A stretch of 20,721 nucleotides of DNA from a virus. The stretch lies in IMG/VR virus record IMGVR_UViG_3300033143_004181, positions 1-20,721 of that record, one strand, 5' to 3'. Made by a program: the position numbers and the translations under genes. The notes beneath the pieces are model-generated. The model saw nothing but the letters and a program-made list of their open reading frames with translations. It was not told the origin of the DNA and ran no database searches. Below, in pieces: positions 1 through 7,031 of this stretch (position 1 is the stretch's first letter; every line of letters starts with the position of its first letter).

Positions 1-3000
1 AAGGCGGGGAAGATAGCGTCATTAAAGGCCGAGCTGCGCGTTGACGTTAGTGGCGAAAAGAACATCACCGCTAAGAAGGCCAGTGCCAAGAAACAATTAG
101 AAGCGATTATTAAAACTCTGCCAGCAGAGGCTCCGGAAGGTCAACAGCAGATCGTAGATAAAATGGTAAAACGGTTAAACGCATTAACAGAACGCGCAGA
201 GATGATAAAAAAGCGAGAAGAAAACCGGTTCCCCCGTGAGAAAAGATGGATAGAGGTTAAAAAGGGCAACCAGATGGAGATGCAGTTTTCACCTGAATAC
301 CGGGCGGCGCAAGATAAGGCAAATCGACGTTTCGTCCAGCGACTTCATTTTGCTCAGGCAACAGGCATGAAATTTCGGCGTAAGTATATGGTCCCGGTCG
401 AATTGAATAACGGCATGACGATATGGCTGCCGAATAATCAGCAGTCCATAAAAGGTACTGATATTGTTAAGACAATGGCGGAGATAGCCGCCGCCCCAAC
501 TACAGTTAAGCCAACCGCCATTAAATGGGGCAAGAAACAACCGCCCACTAAGCCGTCCAAAGTTGGTGAAATTAAAGACCAATCGGCTAAGGGCGTACTC
601 AAGGTAGTATATGGGATAACGTCCATAGAACAGACCCGCTATGGCATTAACGGCGTGAAGGTTACTGAAGATGAGATGGTCGCTAGTGACGGTAGAAGCC
701 TGCTGATAGTCAAGCGCAAGGGGGCTTTTAAGGAAATCGCTCAGAAGTATGAAAAGAATGTCGGGCCGATTCTTGACGCTTCAGGTAAAGTCGTTCAACA
801 ATATGAATGGACCGAAGACGGGACGGGCAAAGCAACCGGCCCCAGGTCATTCCCGGATTATAAGGATATAATTCCCAAAGACAACCTCGTTGCTACTATC
901 AAAGACCCTCAGAAGTTAATGCACGACATGAAACGGGCGGCTTTAATGACAGACCAGACCAGCAAGGGCATCCTGCTCTATCTTAATCCTGATAAGACTA
1001 TCGGAATGGCCGCTAAAATCCCCGAAGCTGGCACTTCCAAAATAAATGTTAATGATAACGCTGCTTATCTTACAGCTATTGACCCCATATTGCTATCTAG
1101 GTTGGTCAAGGCACATATCCAATTAGGCAGCAAAGAATTACAGTTGCATGTCATCGACAATGATAAACCGCTAAAGCTGGTGGGCGAGAAGGGTGATTTA
1201 AGTATATTAATGCCGATAGAAGCCCAATATGAGTTTGGCGCAGGATATAAGACCCCTAGTGGCGGTGGGCGTTTTGCTGGATTTGATATTATTACTCCGA
1301 TGTTGGCACAAGAGGTAGTGGATAATGTAAAAAGTGCGGTGGCAGGAACAAAAACCGCTGCCAAGCATTTCCCCAAACTGGCAAAGTTCTATGCTGGCCG
1401 AGCTGCTCAATTTGTCGAGAAGAGCTACGGAACGTCCGGCAAACAGCTTGCCGGTGATATTCGGGAAGTAGCTTTTCAATCCGCTCGCCGGTTCTCTCAG
1501 CAGTGGGACGATATAGCCATGCTCTTAAAAAAATTAAGCCAGTCGGAGCGGGTGGCCTTAATGCAGATAGGTCAGGGGCGCAGGAAGATAGACCCGGAAG
1601 TAAGAAAAAAACTAAAGCCTTATAATGCGGCAATGCTCAAAATAATGGATAGAGACATGAACACCGCCGCCGAGGTGGGTTATCAGCGGTTTGTGGGGGG
1701 GCAATGGCGAGATATAAAAGGTTCAGGTAGATGGACCCCCCAAGTATTAAACGAAAAGGGTCGTGACATCATATCGCGGTTAAGACAGAGCGGGATGGCG
1801 GACCCCAAAGTAGCAAAGGCTGCCGAGGATATGGTGGCCGAGGGTCTGGCCGAAACCCCGGAGCAGGCTTTTCAGAACATTATCGATTGGGATAATACAA
1901 AGGTGCGTGGTAAGGCCGGTTACTTTGAATCGACCCGCATATTACTGCCTAAATCTATGGTCGAATTTAATCCTGAAAAGGTTTTACCGCATACACTTGA
2001 AAAGAATGCCATGATGATCGAGGCAGCGAGAACTTTTGGTGAAATAGAGAAGTCCGAAGGCGGGCTGGATTTTATCAGGGCCAAAAAATTAGTAGAGAAT
2101 ATTGGCACCCAGTACGGTCAAACTCACGCTCAGGCTCTCAAAAAATGGCTCAGAGTCGAGTTTGGTTTGTCAAACGATTTACCCGATTTTGTTTCCGGGG
2201 TGATAAACACCGCTAACCGATACCAGACTTTTGTGCGACTGGGCTACCGGGTACCGTCGGCCTTGAGGAATCTTACCCAGGGTAATGTCAATCTGTTTAC
2301 CGCACCGTTATCGGCACACATTAAAGCCCTGGACGTTTTATGGCTCAGACCGTGGCGGGCGGAAGCGATAAAGCTAAAGAAACAGATCAAACGTTCCGGG
2401 GCGATAGTAGGCCAAAAAGAGTTAGCCGAAGTGGAGAGGGGGCCGACAGGAGAAGCACAGGCGCCAAAACTGGCAATGAAACTGTTTGGGGTAGCAGAAA
2501 AAGATGACCATTTTCGGGCCGCGTTAATAGGAAGGTTCGCGGCAGAAAAACATATTAACGACCTGTTCAAGTATATAAAAGGGGGCCCGCTCAGAAAAAT
2601 ATTAACTAGGATAAACTATGTCTCAATTAACCCTGAAGGTTATTTGCGTGACATGATTAAGAACAAGAAGTTCACACGCACGCTTACCGATATTGAAGTT
2701 GACGAGATATTAAGCCGCCCCCTTACCCTAGACGAAGTTGACCGGATTATGCACCGGGCCAGTGTTGATACCCAGTTTATCCAGAATATAGCTACCCGCC
2801 CGGTCCCCTGGCGAACGAACCCGTGGCTCAGAGGCGCGTTGAAGTTCAAGACTTTCGGCATACATCAGACCCGCCTGGTCTGGGGTGATGCAGTAAAGTC
2901 TGCTTTGAAGGGAACACTTGCCCCACTGCTGGAATATCTTTTATTTTCTACTTTGGGTGGCGAATTGTGGAACCTCACCAAAGACCTGATAAGCGGTGGC

Positions 3001-3828
3001 GATAATTCGCTCCTTTCTACTATGAAGAATCGCCCTGAAAAGCGCAAGGCGCAGGATATTGCCAAACTTTTAGTGAACGATTTTATCGATGGTGCCGGGC
3101 CTGGTATAATAGCGGATATTGGCTGGGGGGTCGGAAACTTTGTCATAGGCCCTGCTGGACAGACCTTCAATAATATGCTCGAATGGGCGGCTAATGTAAA
3201 AAAGCACCCGATCAAGGCCACGCAATATTTTGCCAGGCAAGAGCTTGCCGTCTCTCGTGACATCGAAGGGCTAATGGCTCGTCTTGACAAGACGTTCATA
3301 AATGAAAATAATAAACACTTTGAATATAGGCGATGGCGTAACCGGTCTTTTGAATGGCGTGAAAAGGCAGGTAAGTTCACAGAGGGCCGGACCGACTTCT
3401 GGGCCATGACCGGCAAGCAGGTCAAAGAGATTTTAATCGGTCGGCCAACCTATGAAAAGAAGCTCGAATACATATACGCCGCCAGGCAAATAACTTACGG
3501 CGATATAGATGACGCTGCGGATTATCTGGCGGAGCGAATAACAGACCTTAAGGCGGGTGGCAAGGGCTATACGGAAATTAAAAGGGCGATAGAAGGGTCT
3601 ATGAGGGCGAACTCACCTTTTGGTAATATCGCCAAAAGGGATATATCGACATTTTTGTCTCAGTTTAGTCCAGACGAACGAAGTAAGGGCCTGAAATTGC
3701 AGGCAACGTGGATAGCTGATTACAGAAAAGCTCTAGCCAAGGCGTTTCTAGGTGCCGGTTTGTCAGGTAGCACTCAGACCCGGCTTAAAACGCGAACACG
3801 ATCAACACGAACACGGAGATCACGATGA
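1..3828 (+). CDS. Giant phage internal virion / large polyvalent protein with an embedded sliding-clamp-like domain (5' partial)
   Basis: The frame is open from base 1, so the true start lies upstream; 1275 residues are visible. Numbering codons from base 1, the first ~180 residues are charged and helical. Residues ~190-410 resemble domains 2 and 3 of the DNA polymerase III beta clamp: ASDGR at 228, FPDYKDIIP at 284 and a closing ILMPI at 402 have the order and spacing of ATDGHRL, FPDYRRVLP and the terminal MPM motif of DnaN. The rest is mostly helical, with a GYRVPSALRNLTQG stretch near 744 and hydrophobic helices near 970-1000 and 1030-1060, as in large phage proteins thought to be ejected with DNA. 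The last residues are an Arg/Thr-rich repeat (TRTRSTRTRRSR). It overlaps the next gene by ATGA. The virion role is inferred from size, helix content and place upstream of a holin-like gene; no peptidase or lysozyme motif was recognised. Confidence 0.8.
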   Translation, partial: KAGKIASLKAELRVDVSGEKNITAKKASAKKQLEAIIKTLPAEAPEGQQQIVDKMVKRLNALTERAEMIKKREENRFPREKRWIEVKKGNQMEMQFSPEYRAAQDKANRRFVQRLHFAQATGMKFRRKYMVPVELNNGMTIWLPNNQQSIKGTDIVKTMAEIAAAPTTVKPTAIKWGKKQPPTKPSKVGEIKDQSAKGVLKVVYGITSIEQTRYGINGVKVTEDEMVASDGRSLLIVKRKGAFKEIAQKYEKNVGPILDASGKVVQQYEWTEDGTGKATGPRSFPDYKDIIPKDNLVATIKDPQKLMHDMKRAALMTDQTSKGILLYLNPDKTIGMAAKIPEAGTSKINVNDNAAYLTAIDPILLSRLVKAHIQLGSKELQLHVIDNDKPLKLVGEKGDLSILMPIEAQYEFGAGYKTPSGGGRFAGFDIITPMLAQEVVDNVKSAVAGTKTAAKHFPKLAKFYAGRAAQFVEKSYGTSGKQLAGDIREVAFQSARRFSQQWDDIAMLLKKLSQSERVALMQIGQGRRKIDPEVRKKLKPYNAAMLKIMDRDMNTAAEVGYQRFVGGQWRDIKGSGRWTPQVLNEKGRDIISRLRQSGMADPKVAKAAEDMVAEGLAETPEQAFQNIIDWDNTKVRGKAGYFESTRILLPKSMVEFNPEKVLPHTLEKNAMMIEAARTFGEIEKSEGGLDFIRAKKLVENIGTQYGQTHAQALKKWLRVEFGLSNDLPDFVSGVINTANRYQTFVRLGYRVPSALRNLTQGNVNLFTAPLSAHIKALDVLWLRPWRAEAIKLKKQIKRSGAIVGQKELAEVERGPTGEAQAPKLAMKLFGVAEKDDHFRAALIGRFAAEKHINDLFKYIKGGPLRKILTRINYVSINPEGYLRDMIKNKKFTRTLTDIEVDEILSRPLTLDEVDRIMHRASVDTQFIQNIATRPVPWRTNPWLRGALKFKTFGIHQTRLVWGDAVKSALKGTLAPLLEYLLFSTLGGELWNLTKDLISGGDNSLLSTMKNRPEKRKAQDIAKLLVNDFIDGAGPGIIADIGWGVGNFVIGPAGQTFNNMLEWAANVKKHPIKATQYFARQELAVSRDIEGLMARLDKTFINENNKHFEYRRWRNRSFEWREKAGKFTEGRTDFWAMTGKQVKEILIGRPTYEKKLEYIYAARQITYGDIDDAADYLAERITDLKAGGKGYTEIKRAIEGSMRANSPFGNIAKRDISTFLSQFSPDERSKGLKLQATWIADYRKALAKAFLGAGLSGSTQTRLKTRTRSTRTRRSR

Positions 3829-4145
3829 TAGATATGTTGGCACAAGCAAATAATACCGCTTATTTTGTCGGGGCAAGCGGCCTATCTATGGCCGGGCTGA
3901 TCGTCTGGATTGTAAATCGACAGGTAAAGAAACTGATAAATCACGCGGACAACTCAAGTGTTCATGTCAACCCCCAAAACGGCTATGTGCAGCAGAGCCG
4001 CTGCGAGGAACGGGTAAAAGGTATGAAAGAGAGTATTGACCACCAGAGAGAAGATATTGTGCGGATTCACAGGCGGATCGACGTGCTGGGCCAGAGTCAG
4101 ACCGAAAATACCCAGAAAATATTAGAGGCGATAGCGAAGAAATAG
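3825..4145 (+). CDS. Small single-TM protein, holin-like
   Basis: 106 residues. One hydrophobic segment (about residues 12-32, ending VWIVNRQVKK) is followed by a polar linker and a C-terminal amphipathic or coiled-coil half (about 65-105). This layout, with one N-terminal membrane anchor and a helical tail, is seen in small phage lysis-cassette or membrane-anchored accessory proteins. The start overlaps the stop of the giant protein by four bases (ATGA) with GGAG just upstream, so the two are translationally coupled. It is the last plus-strand gene before the integrase; its stop codon directly abuts the integrase stop codon, with no base between them. No endolysin was found beside it, so the holin label is an inference from topology and position. 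A role in anchoring or assembly is also possible. Confidence 0.6.
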   Translation: MIDMLAQANNTAYFVGASGLSMAGLIVWIVNRQVKKLINHADNSSVHVNPQNGYVQQSRCEERVKGMKESIDHQREDIVRIHRRIDVLGQSQTENTQKILEAIAKK

Positions 4146-5141
4146 TTAGACCTTCTCAATGTCCGGGTCGTAAGTGGGGGCAAGGTGGGCGTAAATTTCA
4201 GTTGTTTTAACGGTCGAATGACCTAGTATTTTTGCCAACCTATAGATGTTGCCCCCAGCTTGCATGTACCGAGAGGCAAAGCTGCTTCTTAAGAGGTGCC
4301 AGGCCGATCCGGTCCCTTTACGCTCATTAAATTTAGGTATCTTGTCTTGCAGCGGTTTCAAAAGTACCTTCCACTGTTTCTCACCGACAAACCCACCTTT
4401 TTGGCCCAGGAATACCGGTCCTGTCTTTTTCGCTATTCTGGCCAGTTCTTCGGCAAGTTCAGGGTGAAGCGGGACTGACCGGGGCCGGTTGGTCTTGGTA
4501 CGTGGGATAACGATCAGATTTTGCCTAAAATGCACATCAGGCCATTCAAGTTTTCGGATCTCGGTCATACGCATACCTGTCTTAAGTGCCGTTAGGACTG
4601 GTAAATATATTTTCTGTTCACGGGATATTTTCAGGGCTATTTCAGTCTCAGTCTCGTCTAAGTAACGTGGCGGCAACGAGATTTGCTTTGGTAACTTAAT
4701 ATTCCGGCATGGATTATCATGTAGAATACTACGATTCACCAGGAAGCTACAAAACCCGCTCAGGCATCGCTTATAGCCGCTGACGGTGCCCGGAGCACAT
4801 TTTAGAGATAGAATGAATCGCTGTACCCTGTCAATAGTGATCTGGTCGGCATTGGTAATTTTGGCATAATTATAGAATTTTTCCAGTCGGGTGCGAACAT
4901 TACAGAAGTGTTTTTGGCTGACAGACGGCTTAAGTGTTTCTAAGTATCTGTCAATAAGTGACTTCAACGAATTGTCGGCTTTAGGCTTACCTATCTTAAC
5001 ACGCTGGTCAATGAGTGCTTTTTTTTTCAGGGCTACCCCCCGATGAGCGGTTTTGAGAGACTCCCTTTTGATCTTTCCGTCAATGTCCCGGTATTTGACC
5101 CAGAAGAATCTTGAGTTTTTTTGCCGGAAAATACTGCTCAT
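4146..5141 (-). CDS. int: Tyrosine-type site-specific integrase
   Basis: 331 residues, a normal length for a phage tyrosine recombinase. The N-terminal ~55 residues (RFFWVKYRDIDGKIKRESL) form a beta-rich arm-binding-type domain. Residues ~58-150 are a SAM-like core-binding domain. The catalytic domain has every expected residue: R191 (in TGMRMTEIRKLEW), K216 (TKTNRP), H282 and R285 (HLLRSSFAS), H308 (LGHST) and nucleophile Y317 (EIYAHL). It should cut and rejoin phage and host att sites, forming a 3'-phosphotyrosine intermediate. It is transcribed away from the attP-like tRNA fragment at 5235-5276, the usual arrangement. The ATG at 5141 has no clear ribosome-binding site. Repeats of TTGGGCATA lie just upstream of the start, which suggests the protein may bind its own leader. 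Confidence 0.95.
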   Translation of the reverse strand: MSSIFRQKNSRFFWVKYRDIDGKIKRESLKTAHRGVALKKKALIDQRVKIGKPKADNSLKSLIDRYLETLKPSVSQKHFCNVRTRLEKFYNYAKITNADQITIDRVQRFILSLKCAPGTVSGYKRCLSGFCSFLVNRSILHDNPCRNIKLPKQISLPPRYLDETETEIALKISREQKIYLPVLTALKTGMRMTEIRKLEWPDVHFRQNLIVIPRTKTNRPRSVPLHPELAEELARIAKKTGPVFLGQKGGFVGEKQWKVLLKPLQDKIPKFNERKGTGSAWHLLRSSFASRYMQAGGNIYRLAKILGHSTVKTTEIYAHLAPTYDPDIEKV

Positions 5142-5153
5142 AATACGTAGGTC

Positions 5154-5174
5154 TTGGGCATAGTTTTGGGCATA
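5154..5174. repeat. Two TTGGGCATA direct repeats, candidate integrase arm sites
   Basis: TTGGGCATA occurs at 5154-5162 and 5166-5174, a 12-base period. A third exact copy is at 5415-5423 and a weaker GGGGCATA at 5430-5437. They flank the tRNA-derived core on both sides, as arm-type sites do in lambda-like attP regions. The binding role is inferred. Confidence 0.4.
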
Positions 5175-5179
5175 CTTGA

Positions 5180-5207
5180 AATATAAGTTATATTAGCCGT
5201 TTTGTAA
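5180..5207 (-). promoter_or_regulatory. Possible integrase promoter
   Basis: On the minus strand TTACAA (5202-5207) and TATATT (5180-5185) are separated by 16 bases, about 40 bases upstream of the integrase start. The match to a sigma-70 promoter is fair only. Two copies of TTGGGCATA lie between it and the gene. Confidence 0.25.
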
Positions 5208-5234
5208 TCCCTGTGTTATCAACGCTTTAATTAA

Positions 5235-5276
5235 TGAGGGTGCTGGGACTCGAACCCAGGACCCACGGCTTAAAAG
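5235..5276 (-). other. attP core: 3' half of a tRNA-Lys(UUU) gene
   Basis: Read on the minus strand this is an anticodon loop CTTTTAA (anticodon UUU), the 3' anticodon strand GCCGT, variable loop GGGTC, a perfect T arm (CTGGG TTCGAGT CCCAG), the 3' acceptor strand CACCCTC and discriminator A. Upstream of the loop (above 5276) nothing pairs as a 5' anticodon strand or D arm, so only the 3' half of a tRNA is present. Phages that integrate into tRNA genes carry exactly such a fragment to restore the gene after integration. With the integrase beginning 93 bases away, this is very probably the attP core; crossover within or just 3' of the anticodon loop is implied. Confidence 0.8.
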
Positions 5277-5409
5277 AACGCAAAGGTCGTTTTTGTAACT
5301 TTTTGCCAGCTAATTAGTTATAATTATAAGTGTTGCTGGCCTAAGGACTTAAACTGTAATTGTAGTGTCCATTCGTCGCATAGAAAACATAGGCAATATC
5401 CGGCTTTTT

Positions 5410-5748
5410 TCATTTTGGGCATATTTTGCGGGGCATAGTCAGCACCACCAGCCCCCCGGTTAAGACGGTAACAGCAAGCAATTGAAGGTATAGCCGGTCT
5501 TTGTCTATGCGGACAGTAACATATTTTCTTTCTGTCTTGGCCGCTTTATCATTGATTAAATCTGAAAATAGCCCCCCCCTTGCTGGGTCTTTTGGGTAAG
5601 GAGGAATAAAAATAGGGAAATAACCTCCCGGCTGACTGTAAGCAGGACGCTGAGGATATTCAAGCTTGTAATACCACGGCGGGATCAGGCACATGGCAAT
5701 AAAGATCGCAAGGCCGATTAACAGTATAATTTTTTGTTTCTTATTCAT
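5410..5748 (-). CDS. Small two-TM membrane protein, 'PPWYY' family, paralog 1
   Basis: 112 residues. An N-terminal hydrophobic helix (about residues 7-22, ending MCLIPPWYY) and a C-terminal helix (about 87-105, LLAVTVLTGGLVVLTM) flank a ~60-residue loop rich in Pro, Gly and Tyr. The upstream neighbour has the same beginning (MN-x-x-QK) and the same IDKDRL-x-x-QLL-x-x-TVLTGGL end, so the two are tandem duplicates. The genes overlap by four bases (ATGA on the minus strand), implying one operon. From memory, similar proteins are common in Planctomycetes chromosomes, often in several copies, so this may be host-derived cargo picked up next to att. Function is unknown; changing the host envelope or excluding other phages is a possibility only. 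Confidence 0.75.
   Translation of the reverse strand: MNKKQKIILLIGLAIFIAMCLIPPWYYKLEYPQRPAYSQPGGYFPIFIPPYPKDPARGGLFSDLINDKAAKTERKYVTVRIDKDRLYLQLLAVTVLTGGLVVLTMPRKICPK
5415..5423. repeat. Third TTGGGCATA copy
   Basis: Exact copy of the two motifs at 5154-5174, on the other side of the tRNA-derived core, inside the last codons of the membrane protein gene ending at 5410. It may be an arm-type integrase site. Confidence 0.35.
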
Positions 5749-6131
5749 GGTTTTTCCCTATCGGTTGATTTCTGTTCTTGTTTGTTCTTGGATATAGCTA
5801 CTGCCATTAGTCCTCCGGTCAAAACAGTAATTATAAGCAATTGAATATGTAGTCGGTCCTTGTCTATATGCAGATATGTGTGTTTAGATGGAGGATAAAA
5901 GACGGGGTAATAGCTTCCTGGTCTAGTATAAGTGAATGTTGTTTTTAATCCACTTATGCCTCTGCGCGTTCTTGTCTGTCTAGTAGGCCTCGTCCTGATG
6001 CGCCTCGTTCTGGTAGGTCTTGTCCGTCTAGAGGAAAACTCTGTAATTTCGTAATACCACGGCGGGACCAGGCACATGACGAAAAAAATTATCAGTCCTA
6101 ACATCAAGATACATTTCTGGTTACGATTCAT
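5745..6131 (-). CDS. Small two-TM membrane protein, 'PPWYY' family, paralog 2 with Arg-Thr repeat
   Basis: 128 residues. It shares the N-terminal helix ending in MCLVPPWYY and the C-terminal helix (ITVLTGGLMAVAIS) with its downstream paralog. The difference is in the loop: residues ~34-57 are an Arg/Thr/Pro repeat built on a five-residue TRPTR unit, encoded by about four 15-bp repeats (roughly 5965-6035). The Pro- and Tyr-rich stretch after it (GSYYPVFYPP) matches the paralog's (GGYFPIFIPP). A GAGAG stretch lies about nine bases before the ATG. A strongly basic loop outside the membrane could bind polyanions such as nucleic acid or surface polymers, but this is only inferred from composition. 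Confidence 0.75.
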   Translation of the reverse strand: MNRNQKCILMLGLIIFFVMCLVPPWYYEITEFSSRRTRPTRTRRIRTRPTRQTRTRRGISGLKTTFTYTRPGSYYPVFYPPSKHTYLHIDKDRLHIQLLIITVLTGGLMAVAISKNKQEQKSTDREKP

Positions 6132-6270
6132 GTTTATTTTCTCTCAAATATTAATTTGCCCTTCCATTTTTCATCAGATATACTTGTGAGTAACTTGGTT
6201 GAACCGAGGTCCGGCACAGGGCCGACTCAAACCTAAGCCATTGAAACCACTACAGTTAAGAGGTAGTGTT

Positions 6271-6480
6271 ATGTCCAACATATCTAACACCGAAAGTATC
6301 GCTTCTACCACTCAACCCGAACGACTCAGCGACGGTCGCTATCTGATCGTCTGCGATCTGGCCGACGGTATTGACCCAGTTAAGTGGACCGATCTATGTA
6401 AAGAGTTAGCTACCTTGAACCCCGGCGCTTTGGAGGCTTTTGCGCGCGAGGTTGATCGTCGGCTTGACGAGCTTCAGTAG
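6271..6480 (+). CDS. Short unknown protein
   Basis: 69 residues if begun at ATG 6271, chosen because AGAGG lies seven to eight bases upstream; the frame is open further upstream (a TTG at 6199) but without a better start. The protein has a Ser/Thr-rich start, then an ordered-looking part (SDGRYLIVCDLADG, then KWTDLCKELATLNPGALEAF) with a helical acidic tail. No family was recognised. Its last 71 bases overlap antisense with the end of the convergent gene 6410-6712. It stands alone on the plus strand between minus-strand genes. Confidence 0.55.
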   Translation: MSNISNTESIASTTQPERLSDGRYLIVCDLADGIDPVKWTDLCKELATLNPGALEAFAREVDRRLDELQ

Positions 6481-6712
6481 CTTTATCGACTGTTTCTTTC
6501 GCAATATTATCATAAGCAACAAGTTGCCGATCTTGTACTCTGCGCACAAATTCCTTTTTTACATGGGGTTGCGCTTCAGAAAACATAATAATCGCAGCCG
6601 ATGCGATCAATGAATTCGCACCTGCGATCCCGTCTAACGTATTCACTTCTTTTTCAAACACTTCCGTTACCCACTGGTCGAACGAAATATTTTTTTGCGA
6701 TTTTTTATTCAT
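6410..6712 (-). CDS. Unknown helical protein facing the early operon
   Basis: 100 residues from ATG 6712 (MNKKSQKNISFDQW); a longer reading from 6751 would run into the control region and has no better ribosome-binding site. It is mostly helical (DQWVTEVFEKEVNTLDGIAG, then IASAAIIMFSEAQPHVKKEF) with a basic, disordered-looking tail (QKPPKRRGSR). It is transcribed divergently from the plus-strand early operon across an AT-rich intergenic region with inverted repeats, the position where temperate phages usually keep a lysogeny regulator. However, I see no clear helix-turn-helix. Its 3' end overlaps antisense with the gene ending at 6480. The leftward promoter at 7395-7423 would read into this gene. 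Confidence 0.55.
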   Translation of the reverse strand: MNKKSQKNISFDQWVTEVFEKEVNTLDGIAGANSLIASAAIIMFSEAQPHVKKEFVRRVQDRQLVAYDNIAKETVDKATEARQADDQPRAQKPPKRRGSR

Positions 6713-6748
6713 ATAAGTAATTGTTACTCTGAAACTTATAAGAAGCAA

Positions 6749-6778
6749 CATAGAAAATATATAGATAAAATATATTTC
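6749..6778. promoter_or_regulatory. AT-rich imperfect inverted repeat, possible operator
   Basis: AGAAAATATAT (about 6752-6762) and AATATATTTCT (about 6769-6779) are near-perfect inverted copies in the divergent region between 6712 and 6843. The sequence is AT-rich, so chance is a real alternative. Confidence 0.25.
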
Positions 6779-6782
6779 TTAT

Positions 6783-6819
6783 TTGCATTTGTCTATATTT
6801 GATGTAGAATAGATATAGA
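6783..6819 (+). promoter_or_regulatory. Early rightward promoter with overlapping inverted repeat
   Basis: TTGCAT (6783-6788) and TAGAAT (6805-6810) are 16 bases apart, a reasonable sigma-70 promoter for the gene at 6843. TCTATAT (6792-6798) and ATATAGA (6813-6819) form a perfect 7-bp inverted repeat around the -10 element, which would suit a repressor operator. Promoter strength and operator use are inferred. Confidence 0.4.
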
Positions 6820-6842
6820 AACAATATATGGAGAACATAACG

Positions 6843-7031
6843 ATGGCAACAGAAAACATGAAACCAGTCCTAATATTCGATGAGTTAACCGAGAAAACCA
6901 AGTTACCTGTTTTTCCCATCGAACTAACCAATGTTCAGGCCAAGATCAACCACGCTATTCGCCGGGGCATTGAAATCTTGCAAGCTGAGGCCCAGCAGTC
7001 CCAGCCTGACGGCCAGGAGGATGTAGCTTAG
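6843..7031 (+). CDS. First early gene, short unknown protein
   Basis: 62 residues from ATG 6843, chosen over ATG 6828 because GGAGA sits eight bases before it. The protein begins MATENMKPVLIFDEL, then a helical stretch (NVQAKINHAIRRGIEIL) and a polar tail. No known domain was recognised. It is the first gene after the early promoter and its stop codon directly precedes the next ATG at 7032; an AGGAGG inside its end serves that gene. In lambda-like phages the first gene here would be a Cro-like repressor, but the sequence gives no direct support for an HTH. Confidence 0.6.
   Translation: MATENMKPVLIFDELTEKTKLPVFPIELTNVQAKINHAIRRGIEILQAEAQQSQPDGQEDVA

Noticed and set aside
1065-3425. Several 60-190-residue minus-strand frames under the giant gene
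   Set aside because: They are antisense shadows with no ribosome-binding sites or recognisable domains, while the plus frame is continuous and domain-bearing.
5232-5340. Complete tRNA-Lys gene
   Set aside because: No D arm, 5' anticodon strand or 5' acceptor strand can be found above 5276; only the 3' half is present.
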